Assembly (NCBI RefSeq): GCF_024170005.1
Contig: NZ_JALJXJ010000014.1
Span: 1 to 64,000 of the forward strand
Origin: Azospirillum lipoferum
GTDB lineage: Bacteria; Pseudomonadota; Alphaproteobacteria; Azospirillales; Azospirillaceae
Length of the DNA: 64,000 bases
Direction: 5' to 3'
The translations under genes and the position numbers were made by a program. Shown in pieces: positions 17,703 to 25,389 of this stretch (position 1 is the stretch's first letter; every line of letters begins with the position of its first letter). Under the pieces are notes generated by a model. That model was not told the origin of the DNA and ran no database searches. It saw only the letters and a program-made list of their open reading frames with translations.

Positions 17703-19073
17703 CTAAAGTCCGGCGATGGTCATGCCGTCGATGCGCACGGTCGGCGCATCCATGCCGAAGCGCAGCTCCAGGTCGTCGGCGGCCTCCATGTTCAGGAACA
17801 TGTCCTTGAGGTTGCCGGCGATGGTGATCTCGTTGACGGGATAAGTAATCTGGCCGTTTTCGATCCAGAAACCGCCGGCACCGCGGCTGTAATCACCGGT
17901 GACGCCGTTGACCCCCATGCCCATCAGGTCGGTGACGTAGAAGCCGTCCTTGATCTCCGCCAGCATGTCGGTGCGGCTGCGCTTGCCGGCGGCCATATAG
18001 ACATTGGCCGGAGCCGGGCCGGGCGGGCCGGAGGTGCCGCGGGCGGCGTGGCCGGTGGTCGTCAGGCCGAGTTGCCGCGCTGACCGCAGGTCGAGCAGCC
18101 ACGTCGTCAGCACGCCGTCCTCGATCAATGTGCGCCGCGACACTTCGACGCCCTCGGCATCGAAGGGGCGGGATCGCAGGCCGCGCTTCACATGCGGGTC
18201 GTCGACGATGGTGATGGAAGGCGCGAAGATCTGCTGCCCCATCCTGTCCTTCAGGAAGCTGGTGCCGCGGGCGATGCTGGGACCGCTGATGGCGCCGGTC
18301 AGGTGGCCGAGCAGGCCGCGCGACACCCGCGGATCGAACACCACCGGCACTTTGCAGCTCTTGACCCGGCGCGGGTTCAGGCGGCGGACGGCGCGCTCGC
18401 CGGCCTCGCGGCCGATCTCGGCGGGATCGCGCAGGTCGGCGCCATAGACCTTGCTGTCATAATCGTAGTCGCGCTCCATCCCCGTGCCGGTCCCGGCCAG
18501 GACGGAGGCCGACAGCGACTGGCGCGACACGCCATAGCAGCCGGCGAAGCCGTTGGACGCAGCGATCGCGATGGTCGAGCGGCTCCAGCCGGCATCGCCG
18601 CCTTCGGAGTTGGTGACGCCCTGGACCGCCAGCGCCGCCTCTTCAGCGATTCGCGCACGCTCGATCAGCGTTTCCGACGACGGTTCCTCAGCATCGCAAA
18701 TGTCAAGGTCGGGCCAGCTGCGGGCCAGCTGCTCGGGATCGGCGATGCCGGCGAAGCCGTCCTCCGGCACCACACGGGCCATGGCAATGGCACGCTCGAC
18801 CAGTTCGTCCAGCGCCTTGGCACTGCGGTCGGTGGAGGAGACGATGGCCTGTCGCTTGCCGACGAACACCCGCAGGCCGAGATCGCCGGATTCGGACCGC
18901 TCCAACTTCTCGGTCTTGCCCAGCCGGTGGGCGAGGGACACGGACGCGCTGTCGAACAGCACGGCATCGGCGGCATCCGCACCGGCGGCGCGCGCCTTGA
19001 CGATCAGGTCGTCCAGCAGGTTCAGGACCCCGGACGGATCCGTCCGGTGCTGGTCGTTCGGCGAAACGGTCAT
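17703..19073 (-). CDS. pmbA: PmbA/TldE, metalloprotease partner subunit
   Basis: A 456-residue TldD/PmbA-family protein. It lacks the HExxxH zinc motif of TldD, which identifies it as the PmbA (TldE) partner. Family blocks are SG-DLGLRVFVGKRQA, GPSIARGTSFLKDRMG and the C-terminal GAGGFWIENGQITYPVNEITIAGNL. TldD and TldE together degrade unfolded peptides and mature some modified peptides such as microcin B17; this is the one plausible peptide-maturation protein in the window, although it lies 17 kb from the Nif11-like genes. MTVSPN has GGAG 6 nt upstream. No tldD gene is in the window. Confidence 0.95.
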   Translation of the reverse strand: MTVSPNDQHRTDPSGVLNLLDDLIVKARAAGADAADAVLFDSASVSLAHRLGKTEKLERSESGDLGLRVFVGKRQAIVSSTDRSAKALDELVERAIAMARVVPEDGFAGIADPEQLARSWPDLDICDAEEPSSETLIERARIAEEAALAVQGVTNSEGGDAGWSRSTIAIAASNGFAGCYGVSRQSLSASVLAGTGTGMERDYDYDSKVYGADLRDPAEIGREAGERAVRRLNPRRVKSCKVPVVFDPRVSRGLLGHLTGAISGPSIARGTSFLKDRMGQQIFAPSITIVDDPHVKRGLRSRPFDAEGVEVSRRTLIEDGVLTTWLLDLRSARQLGLTTTGHAARGTSGPPGPAPANVYMAAGKRSRTDMLAEIKDGFYVTDLMGMGVNGVTGDYSRGAGGFWIENGQITYPVNEITIAGNLKDMFLNMEAADDLELRFGMDAPTVRIDGMTIAGL

Positions 19074-19239
19074 CAGGCTCTCCGGTTGGTCTTCCTTCTG
19101 TCTAGCAAATGGGACGGCGACGCGGAACGGGGAAGAGGAAATCCACCCCACGGATCCGGCCGACGGTCTGCCAGCCGCTCACGAACGGGTCGCGGGAATG
19201 TGAACCGCCGGCGGGACGAAGCGGGTGTAGCGTGACGCC

Positions 19240-19989
19240 ATGACACCACGCATGCTCCCGATCCTGGCCGCCGCCCTGCTTGCCCTGCCGGTGATCGGCC
19301 GGCCGGCCCGGGCTTCCGAGGCCACCGCTGCCGGCGCTCCGGTGCTGGTCGAACTGTTCACCTCGCAAGGCTGCTCGTCCTGCCCGCCCGCCGACGCCTT
19401 CCTGAAGGAGCTGTCCGGCCGCGACGACGTGATCGCCCTGTCCTTCCACGTCGATTACTGGGACCGGCTGGGCTGGCGCGATCCCTACGCCTCGGGCTGG
19501 AACACCCGCCGCCAGCGGGACTATCGCGACGCCTTCGCCCTGCCCTACGTCTATACGCCGCAAATGGTGGTCGACGGTCGCGATCAGGCGGTGGGATCGG
19601 ACCGCTCCGCCGTCACCGCCCTGATCGATCGGCACCGGCGCGACGGAGGAGCCGTACCGTTCACCCTGGAAGCGCGCGGCGACGGATCGGCACGGCTGGT
19701 CATCCCGGCGAGACCAGGCCTGTCCGGTCGTCTTACCCTGTTCGGTTATGACCGCGAGCACCGCATCGATATCCGAGCCGGTGAGAACTCCGGCCGCCGG
19801 CTTCTCAACACCAACGTCGTGGCCGTGGTCGAGGATTGGGGGCTCTGGTCCGGCGAGGCGGTGGACATCAGCCATCCTCTTCCGGAGCCGCGGGAAGGCC
19901 GCGGTTACGCACTGGTACTGAGCGAAGAAGCCGGCGGCCCCTTCCGGACAGGCGTGTTGGGAGCAGCCCGTCTGGGGGCCGCTCCCTGA
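19240..19989 (+). CDS. DUF1223 secreted thioredoxin-fold protein
   Basis: A 249-residue protein with a signal peptide (to about ARA-SE, residue 25) and the DUF1223 signature LVELFTSQGCSSCPPAD. The CxxC sits where thioredoxins have theirs, followed by HVDYWD..GW.D and YTPQMVVDG. It is presumably a periplasmic redox protein; partners are unknown. It is transcribed divergently from pmbA and converges with doxX, leaving only 24 bp between stops. Confidence 0.9.
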   Translation: MTPRMLPILAAALLALPVIGRPARASEATAAGAPVLVELFTSQGCSSCPPADAFLKELSGRDDVIALSFHVDYWDRLGWRDPYASGWNTRRQRDYRDAFALPYVYTPQMVVDGRDQAVGSDRSAVTALIDRHRRDGGAVPFTLEARGDGSARLVIPARPGLSGRLTLFGYDREHRIDIRAGENSGRRLLNTNVVAVVEDWGLWSGEAVDISHPLPEPREGRGYALVLSEEAGGPFRTGVLGAARLGAAP

Positions 19990-20013
19990 AAGCCACGCTT
20001 TCGACCGACCATG

Positions 20014-20454
20014 TCAGCCGCGCTGGGCCAGCACCGCGCTACGCGAACCACCACCCAGCGCCGGAACCTTCAGCGCGAAGGCGCCGTCACCCAGCAGCGA
20101 CTGCACGACCAGCAGGACCGTCCAGAAGGCCGGGAACTCCCAACCGCCACCCTGCGAATTGAACACCCAGCCATTGCCGACATGCTGGAGCGTGGCACCG
20201 ATCATGATCGGCAGCAGAGCCAGCGCGATCCAGCGGGTATAGACGCCAGCGATCAGCAGCAGCCCGCCGCCGATCTCACCCAGGATCACGAGATAGGCGA
20301 AGAAGCCGGGATAGCCGATGCTCTCGAAGTAACCAACGGTGCCGGGAATGGTGAAGGTCAGCACCTTCAGCACAAGGCCATGGGCCAGAAACAGCAGGCC
20401 GAGGCCGACGCGCAGCAGGAAGGCGGCATAGGGGGCGGTGCGATTGTCGATCAT
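20014..20454 (-). CDS. DoxX-family membrane protein
   Basis: A 146-residue protein with four membrane helices and the DoxX pattern (RVGLGLLFLAHG, GEIGGGLLLIAGVYTRWIAL). DoxX-type proteins are linked to quinone or thiosulfate metabolism and to membrane redox complexes; the role here is not known. The start MIDNRTAPYAAF is preceded by AAGGAG at good spacing. It stands alone. Confidence 0.9.
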   Translation of the reverse strand: MIDNRTAPYAAFLLRVGLGLLFLAHGLVLKVLTFTIPGTVGYFESIGYPGFFAYLVILGEIGGGLLLIAGVYTRWIALALLPIMIGATLQHVGNGWVFNSQGGGWEFPAFWTVLLVVQSLLGDGAFALKVPALGGGSRSAVLAQRG

Positions 20455-20604
20455 GGTCAGGATCTCCTTGATCAGGGTGGCCGCCCCAAAGCTCTGGGTG
20501 GGCCGCGTTTTGTCTGAAGAGGAGATTACCCGGAGCAACGAGAGAGATAATCAGCGGAGCTAGCGAATGTTTGTTGCGGGGAAAGGGACAATACGGAGGA
20601 ATGG

Positions 20605-20631
20605 CCCCCTCTCCGAGGGCGGGAGAGGGGG
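20605..20631. repeat. GC palindrome CCCCCTCTCC / GGAGAGGGGG
   Basis: A perfect 10-bp stem with a 7-nt loop, 13 nt after the cysS stop. The arm sequence recurs after the DUF971 gene (44641-44672) and in modified form at 36447-36485, so it may be a dispersed extragenic palindrome. It may also terminate cysS, although no T-run follows on the minus strand. Confidence 0.65.
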
Positions 20632-20643
20632 ACCCTTACCAGT

Positions 20644-22020
20644 TCACCCGCGCTTCCAGGTCGTGCCCTGCGGGCCGTCTTCCAGGACGATGCCCTTGTC
20701 GGCCAGTTCCTTGCGGATGCGGTCGGCCTCGGCAAAGTTCTTCGCCGCGCGGGCAGCCTTGCGATCGGCGATCAGCTGTTCGACATCGGCATCGCTCAGC
20801 CGCTCGGCACCGCCAGTCGGGGTCCAGCGGAACCACATCTCAGGGTCCTGCTGCAGCAGGCCGAGCTGCTGCCCGGCCGCCAGCAGCGCACCCTTGGCCG
20901 CCGCTTTCTCGGCATCGCTCTTGGCCTTGTTCACCGCGGTCGCCAGTTCGTGCAGATGGGCGATGGCCAGCGGGCTGTTCAGGTCGTCCTCCAGCGCCGC
21001 CAGCACATCGAACGGCAGTTCCGCCGGCATCGCCGCCGGCTCGCCGCGCAGAGCCTGATACCAGCGGTCCAGCGCGCCCTTGGCCTGTCGGATGCCCTCG
21101 CGGGTGAAGTCCAGCGGCTGGCGGTAATGCGCGCTCAGCAGGGTCAGCCGGATCGCCTCGCCCGGGAACTCGTCCAGCAGGTCGTGCACGGTGAAGAAGT
21201 TGCCGAGGGATTTCGACATCTTCTCGCCTTCGACCGTCACGAAGCCGTTATGGACCCAGGTCCGGGCCAGCCGGTCGGTGCCGTTGGCGCAGCAGCTCTG
21301 CGCAATCTCGTTCTCATGGTGCGGGAAGATCAGGTCCAGCCCGCCACCATGGATGTCGAAGGTGGCGCCGAGATGCTCCTTTGCCATGGCGGAGCATTCA
21401 ATGTGCCAGCCCGGACGGCCACGGCCCCACGGGCTGTCCCAGCCGGGCTGGTCCGGGCTGCTGGGCTTCCACAGCACGAAATCGGAGGCATCGCGCTTGT
21501 AGGGCGCCACCTCGACCCGCGCGCCGGCGATCATGTCCTCCAGCGAGCGGCGGGACAGCTGGCCATAGCTCGGCATCGACGGCACGGAGAACAGCACGTG
21601 CCCCTCCGCCGCATAGGCGTTGCCGCGTTCGATCAGCGTGGCGATCAGCGCGATCATCTGGCCGATATGCTGGGTCGCCCGCGGCTCGATGGTGGGACGT
21701 AGCGCGTTCAGCGCGTCCATGTCGGCATGGAACAGGTCGGTGGTGCGCGCGGTCAGCGCGTCGATCGGCTCGCCGCTGTCCCGCGCGCGGTCGATGATCT
21801 TGTCGTCCACATCGGTGATGTTGCGGACATAGGTCACCGCCGGATAGAGCCGCGACAGCAGCCGGAACAGCAGGTCGAACACCACCACCGGCCGGGCGTT
21901 GCCGATATGGGCGGTGTCGTAGACGGTCGGACCACAGACATACATGCCGACATGGTCCGGGCGAAGCGGCTCGAAGCGCTCCTTACGGCGGGTCAGCGTG
22001 TTGTAGAGGTCCAACGGCAC
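20644..22020 (-). CDS. cysS: Cysteinyl-tRNA synthetase
   Basis: A 458-residue class I synthetase, the usual length. It has HIGN at residues 38-41, KMSKS at 267-271, and the zinc and substrate ligands C29 (YVCGPTVYD), C209 (HIECS) and H234 (FPHHENE). The start is a GTG with AGGAG 8 nt upstream, giving MPLDLYNTL, which matches the family; another GTG at 22062 lies inside gltX. gltX ends 28 bp upstream on the same strand, so the two tRNA synthetase genes form an operon, a known alphaproteobacterial arrangement. Confidence 0.96.
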   Translation of the reverse strand: MPLDLYNTLTRRKERFEPLRPDHVGMYVCGPTVYDTAHIGNARPVVVFDLLFRLLSRLYPAVTYVRNITDVDDKIIDRARDSGEPIDALTARTTDLFHADMDALNALRPTIEPRATQHIGQMIALIATLIERGNAYAAEGHVLFSVPSMPSYGQLSRRSLEDMIAGARVEVAPYKRDASDFVLWKPSSPDQPGWDSPWGRGRPGWHIECSAMAKEHLGATFDIHGGGLDLIFPHHENEIAQSCCANGTDRLARTWVHNGFVTVEGEKMSKSLGNFFTVHDLLDEFPGEAIRLTLLSAHYRQPLDFTREGIRQAKGALDRWYQALRGEPAAMPAELPFDVLAALEDDLNSPLAIAHLHELATAVNKAKSDAEKAAAKGALLAAGQQLGLLQQDPEMWFRWTPTGGAERLSDADVEQLIADRKAARAAKNFAEADRIRKELADKGIVLEDGPQGTTWKRG

Positions 22021-22048
22021 GGTCCGAACTCCTGGATAAAGAAAGGTT

Positions 22049-23392
22049 TCAGGCGGTTTCACCGGCGAGTCGCCGCAGGCTGCGCGCCCGTCCGATCAGG
22101 GGTAGCAGGTTCTTCAATTCCGGTCCATGGTCGCGCCCGGTCAGCGCCCGGCGCAGAGGAAGGAACAGCTCCTTGCCCTTGCGGCCCGTCGCCCCCTTCA
22201 CCGCATTGGTCCAGGCGCCCCAGGTGCCGAGGTCCCACGGTTCGTCGGGCAGCAGCGCCGCCGCCTGGGCCAGGAACCCGGCATCTTCCACCACGGGGGG
22301 CACCGGCGCATGGGTCACCGCCCACCACTCCCGCGCATCGCTCAGCCGCGCCAGATTGGGCCGAACCGCTTCCCAGAAGACGGCATCGGCGCCGCTCAGG
22401 CCCAGCGCCTCCAGCCGCGACGTCACGGCATCGAACGGCGTCAGGTGCAGGATGCGGGCGTTCAGGCGGACCAATTCCTCAGGATCGAACTTCGGCGTAC
22501 CGCGGGCGACCTTCGACAGGTCAAACTCCGCCACCAGCTCGTCAAGCGTCAGCCGCGCCTCGATCGGGTCGGAGGTGCCGAGCTTCGCCAGCAGGCTGTT
22601 GACCGCCATCGGCTCGATACCGTCCTCGTCGCGCAGGCTGCCGACCGACAGGCTGCCCAGCCGCTTCGACAGCCCCTGCCCGCCGGCATCGGTCAGCAGC
22701 GGCAGATGGGCGAAGTCCGGCACCACAGCATCCAACGCTTCGAAGATCTGAATCTGCACCGCGGTGTTGGCGACATGGTCCTCGCCGCGGATGATGTGGG
22801 TGATGGCGAAGTCAGCGTCGTCGACCACGCTGGTCAGGGTGTAGAGCGGCCGGCCATCCTCTCGGATCAGCACCGGGTCGCTCAGCGCCGTGCCCTCGAA
22901 GCGCACCGGTCCGCGGACGAGGTCGATCCATTCCACCGGAGTCGGGTTCAGCTTGAAGCGCCAGTGGGGCTTGCGGCCCTCCCCTTCCAGCCGGGCGCGG
23001 TCTTCGTCGGTCAGGCGCAGGGCGGCGCGGTCATAAATCGGCGGACGACCCTGCGACACCAGACTGGCGCGCTTGAGGTTCAGCTCCTCCGGCGTCTCGT
23101 AGCAGGGATAAAGGCGCCCGGCGGCCTTCAGCGCGGCAGCCGCCTCGTCATAGCGCGGATAGCGGTCGCTTTCGCGGGCGAAACGATCCCAGGTCAGGCC
23201 CAGCCAAGTGAGATCGGTGGCGATGGCGTCGGCAAACTCCTGGGTGGAGCGCTCCTCGTCGGTGTCGTCCAGCCGGAACATGAAGCTTCCGCCGGTCTTG
23301 CGCGCGAACAGCCAGTTGACGAGCGCGAGGCGCACATTGCCGACATGGATACGGCCGGTCGGGCTGGGAGCGAAACGGACGGCGGTGGACAT
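22049..23392 (-). CDS. gltX: Glutamyl-tRNA synthetase
   Basis: A 447-residue class I synthetase beginning MSTAVRFAPSPTGRIHVGN, with HVGN as the HIGH-motif variant at 16-19 and LSKRLGS as the KMSKS variant. The non-canonical KMSKS and short length are typical of one of the two GluRS paralogues of alphaproteobacteria, some of which charge tRNA-Gln for transamidation. A second paralogue would be expected elsewhere in the genome. Longer in-frame readings upstream have no family similarity. cysS follows. Confidence 0.95.
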   Translation of the reverse strand: MSTAVRFAPSPTGRIHVGNVRLALVNWLFARKTGGSFMFRLDDTDEERSTQEFADAIATDLTWLGLTWDRFARESDRYPRYDEAAAALKAAGRLYPCYETPEELNLKRASLVSQGRPPIYDRAALRLTDEDRARLEGEGRKPHWRFKLNPTPVEWIDLVRGPVRFEGTALSDPVLIREDGRPLYTLTSVVDDADFAITHIIRGEDHVANTAVQIQIFEALDAVVPDFAHLPLLTDAGGQGLSKRLGSLSVGSLRDEDGIEPMAVNSLLAKLGTSDPIEARLTLDELVAEFDLSKVARGTPKFDPEELVRLNARILHLTPFDAVTSRLEALGLSGADAVFWEAVRPNLARLSDAREWWAVTHAPVPPVVEDAGFLAQAAALLPDEPWDLGTWGAWTNAVKGATGRKGKELFLPLRRALTGRDHGPELKNLLPLIGRARSLRRLAGETA

Positions 23393-23584
23393 GGCAGGAC
23401 TCGGGTTGCGGACGGGACAGGCGGGCAGTCCTAGCACGGCCGGCGCGCCTTCCGAAAGCGGTCCGCGACCGATGCATCCGGGCAACAGGCCGGGCAACAG
23501 GTTGCTCCCTGCGTCCGTTGCCATGGTAGGCGCGGGAAACGGCCTGCGTTAGCTTGGCGGCAAAATCAATCTCGGAGACATCCT

Positions 23585-24253
23585 ATGGCGGACAAGAGCT
23601 TGCGCATCGGCGTCGTGCTGTCGGGCTGCGGCGTGTATGACGGTGCGGAAATCCATGAAGCGGTCTGCACCCTGCTGGCCATCGCCAAGGTGGGCGCAGT
23701 GGCGGTGTGCTACGCCCCCGACATTCCGCAGGCCCATGTCGTAAACCACCTGAGCGGCCAGGAGACCGGCGAGAGCCGCAACGTTCTGGTCGAGTCGGCG
23801 CGCATCGCCCGCGGCAAGATCACCGCGCTCAGTGAATTCTCGGCCGGCGATGTCGATGCGCTGATCTTCCCCGGCGGCTTCGGCGCCGCCAAGAACCTCA
23901 GCGACTTCGCCTTCAAAGGGGCCGACTGCTCGGTCAACCCGCAGGTCGTGGCGGCCGTGGCCGCCATGCGTGCGGCCGGCAAGCCGATCGGCGCGCTGTG
24001 CATCGCCCCGGCCATACTCGCCAAGATCCTGGGCCAGCAGGGGGTGGAACTGACCATCGGCAACGACCCCGGTACCGCCGCCGCACTGGAGTCGATGGGC
24101 GCCGTCCACCGCACCACCACCCACGGCGAAATCATCGTCGACCAGGGGCTGAAGGTCGTCACCTCCCCCTGCTACATGCTGGACGCCACTCTGGCCCAGA
24201 TCGCCGAAGGAACGGAGAATACGGTCAAGGCTCTGGTCGGCTTGGCGAAGTAA
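23585..24253 (+). CDS. elbB: ElbB, glyoxalase-type DJ-1/PfpI-family protein
   Basis: A 222-residue protein of the DJ-1/PfpI superfamily, ElbB branch. It begins with IGVVLSGCGVYDGAEIHE and has GALCIAPAILAK, where the Cys is at the nucleophile elbow, and FPGGFGAAKNLSD. ElbB was first tied to isoprenoid biosynthesis and shows weak glyoxalase activity in E. coli; its true role is open. A GGAG-like sequence precedes the ATG. Confidence 0.93.
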   Translation: MADKSLRIGVVLSGCGVYDGAEIHEAVCTLLAIAKVGAVAVCYAPDIPQAHVVNHLSGQETGESRNVLVESARIARGKITALSEFSAGDVDALIFPGGFGAAKNLSDFAFKGADCSVNPQVVAAVAAMRAAGKPIGALCIAPAILAKILGQQGVELTIGNDPGTAAALESMGAVHRTTTHGEIIVDQGLKVVTSPCYMLDATLAQIAEGTENTVKALVGLAK

Positions 24254-24388
24254 CCAAGAGAAACGAACGACGAAGGGGGTAGAGATACCTCCTTTGTCAT
24301 CTGCAATGTCACAAAGCTGGGCAATAATTCGTTAACCGCCTTCCCACACCCTTTGCCTCGGTTTCTTTTTTCCAGGCGAGGGCTGGCG

Positions 24389-24958
24389 ATGACCTGCATT
24401 GTGGGATTGGTGGACGGCGACCGGGTGTGGATGGGCGGCGATAGCGCCGGGGTGAACGGCCTGGACATCACCGTCCGCGCCGACACCAAGGTGTTCCGCA
24501 ACGGCGACAGCCTGATTGGCTTCACCAGCTCTTTCCGGATGGGCCAGCTGCTGCATTACCGGCTGGAGGTCCCGCCGCGCGACCATGATGCCGACCTGTT
24601 CCGCTACATGGTCGTCGACTTTGTCGATGCCGTGCGCAACTGTCTGAAGGACGGCGGCTATGCCCACCGCTCCAACGATGTGGAAACCGGCGGCACCTTC
24701 ATGGTCGGGCTGGAAGGCCGGCTGTTCACCGTGCAGTCCGACTATCAGGTTGGCGAGGCGGTGCGCGGCTACCACGCCATCGGCTGCGGGTCGGACTATG
24801 CGCTGGGTTCGCTCGCCTCCACCATCGGCGAGCCGCCGGAAGAGCGCGTGCTGAAGGCCCTGGAATGCGCCGAGCTGTTCAATGGCGGCGTCCGCGCGCC
24901 CTTCACCATTCAGTCCAGCCTGCGCCGACCGCAGCTGGCGCTGACCGAGGCCGCGTAG
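24389..24958 (+). CDS. Stand-alone proteasome-beta-like Ntn hydrolase
   Basis: A 189-residue protein starting MTCIVGLVDG. Removal of Met exposes Thr1, and the other proteasome-beta catalytic residues fall at the canonical spacing: D17 (GGDSAG) and K33 (DTKVF). A GCGSDYALG block near mature residues 131-139 matches the GSGxxYAxG segment of beta subunits and HslV. There is no propeptide. No alpha subunit, HslU or other ATPase gene is nearby, and it is not the usual hslV (no hslU, different sequence). It is probably a self-compartmenting peptidase of unknown substrate. The ATG has GAGGG upstream; an earlier in-frame start would hide the nucleophile. Confidence 0.88.
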   Translation: MTCIVGLVDGDRVWMGGDSAGVNGLDITVRADTKVFRNGDSLIGFTSSFRMGQLLHYRLEVPPRDHDADLFRYMVVDFVDAVRNCLKDGGYAHRSNDVETGGTFMVGLEGRLFTVQSDYQVGEAVRGYHAIGCGSDYALGSLASTIGEPPEERVLKALECAELFNGGVRAPFTIQSSLRRPQLALTEAA

Positions 24959-25049
24959 ACCCCGACTTTCCGCCCCTACCATTCGACCAAAGTCGAAAGC
25001 AGCGGCCAAGGCCGCACTCTGGTCATCCAAAGCATCGTGGCGTATGAAC

Positions 25050-25077
25050 CCCTGTCCTGCTGCACTGCGGGACAGGG
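25050..25077 (+). promoter_or_regulatory. Hairpin in the leader of the small membrane protein gene
   Basis: CCCTGTCC and GGACAGGG form an 8-bp perfect stem with a 12-nt loop, about 30 nt before the start codon. It is not followed by a T-run. It could be a 5' UTR structure or an operator. Confidence 0.4.
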
Positions 25078-25107
25078 AACAACCACAAAAAACTTTGGGT
25101 GATAGAG

Positions 25108-25332
25108 ATGACGGATCAAGCGGTTACCGCCGATACATGTTTCGGTGCCGACGAGAACCCGGCCGGGTTGCTGAGCAACTGGGGAAATTCGCCCCTCTTC
25201 GTCTTCCCCGCCATGCTGCTGATCTTCATCATGCCGCTGGCGATCATCTTTCATCCCACCTGGGTGGTTCTGCCGGCCGTGCTGTGGACCTTCGGCATGA
25301 TCGCTACGATCATCAAGCTGACCCGCGGCTGA
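25108..25332 (+). CDS. Small membrane protein of unknown function
   Basis: A 74-residue protein with a polar N-terminus containing one Cys and two hydrophobic segments (LFVFPAMLLIFIMPLAIIF and VVLPAVLWTFGMIATII), so a likely two-helix inner-membrane hairpin with a short cytosolic basic end. A GTG nine bases upstream of the ATG is an alternative start. It converges with the NadE-like gene. No family is recognised. Confidence 0.65.
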   Translation: MTDQAVTADTCFGADENPAGLLSNWGNSPLFVFPAMLLIFIMPLAIIFHPTWVVLPAVLWTFGMIATIIKLTRG

Positions 25333-25389
25333 CGTCTGCGGGACGTCGAAACGGGCGTGAAGGGGGACACCCCCTTCCACCCGTTCGTT

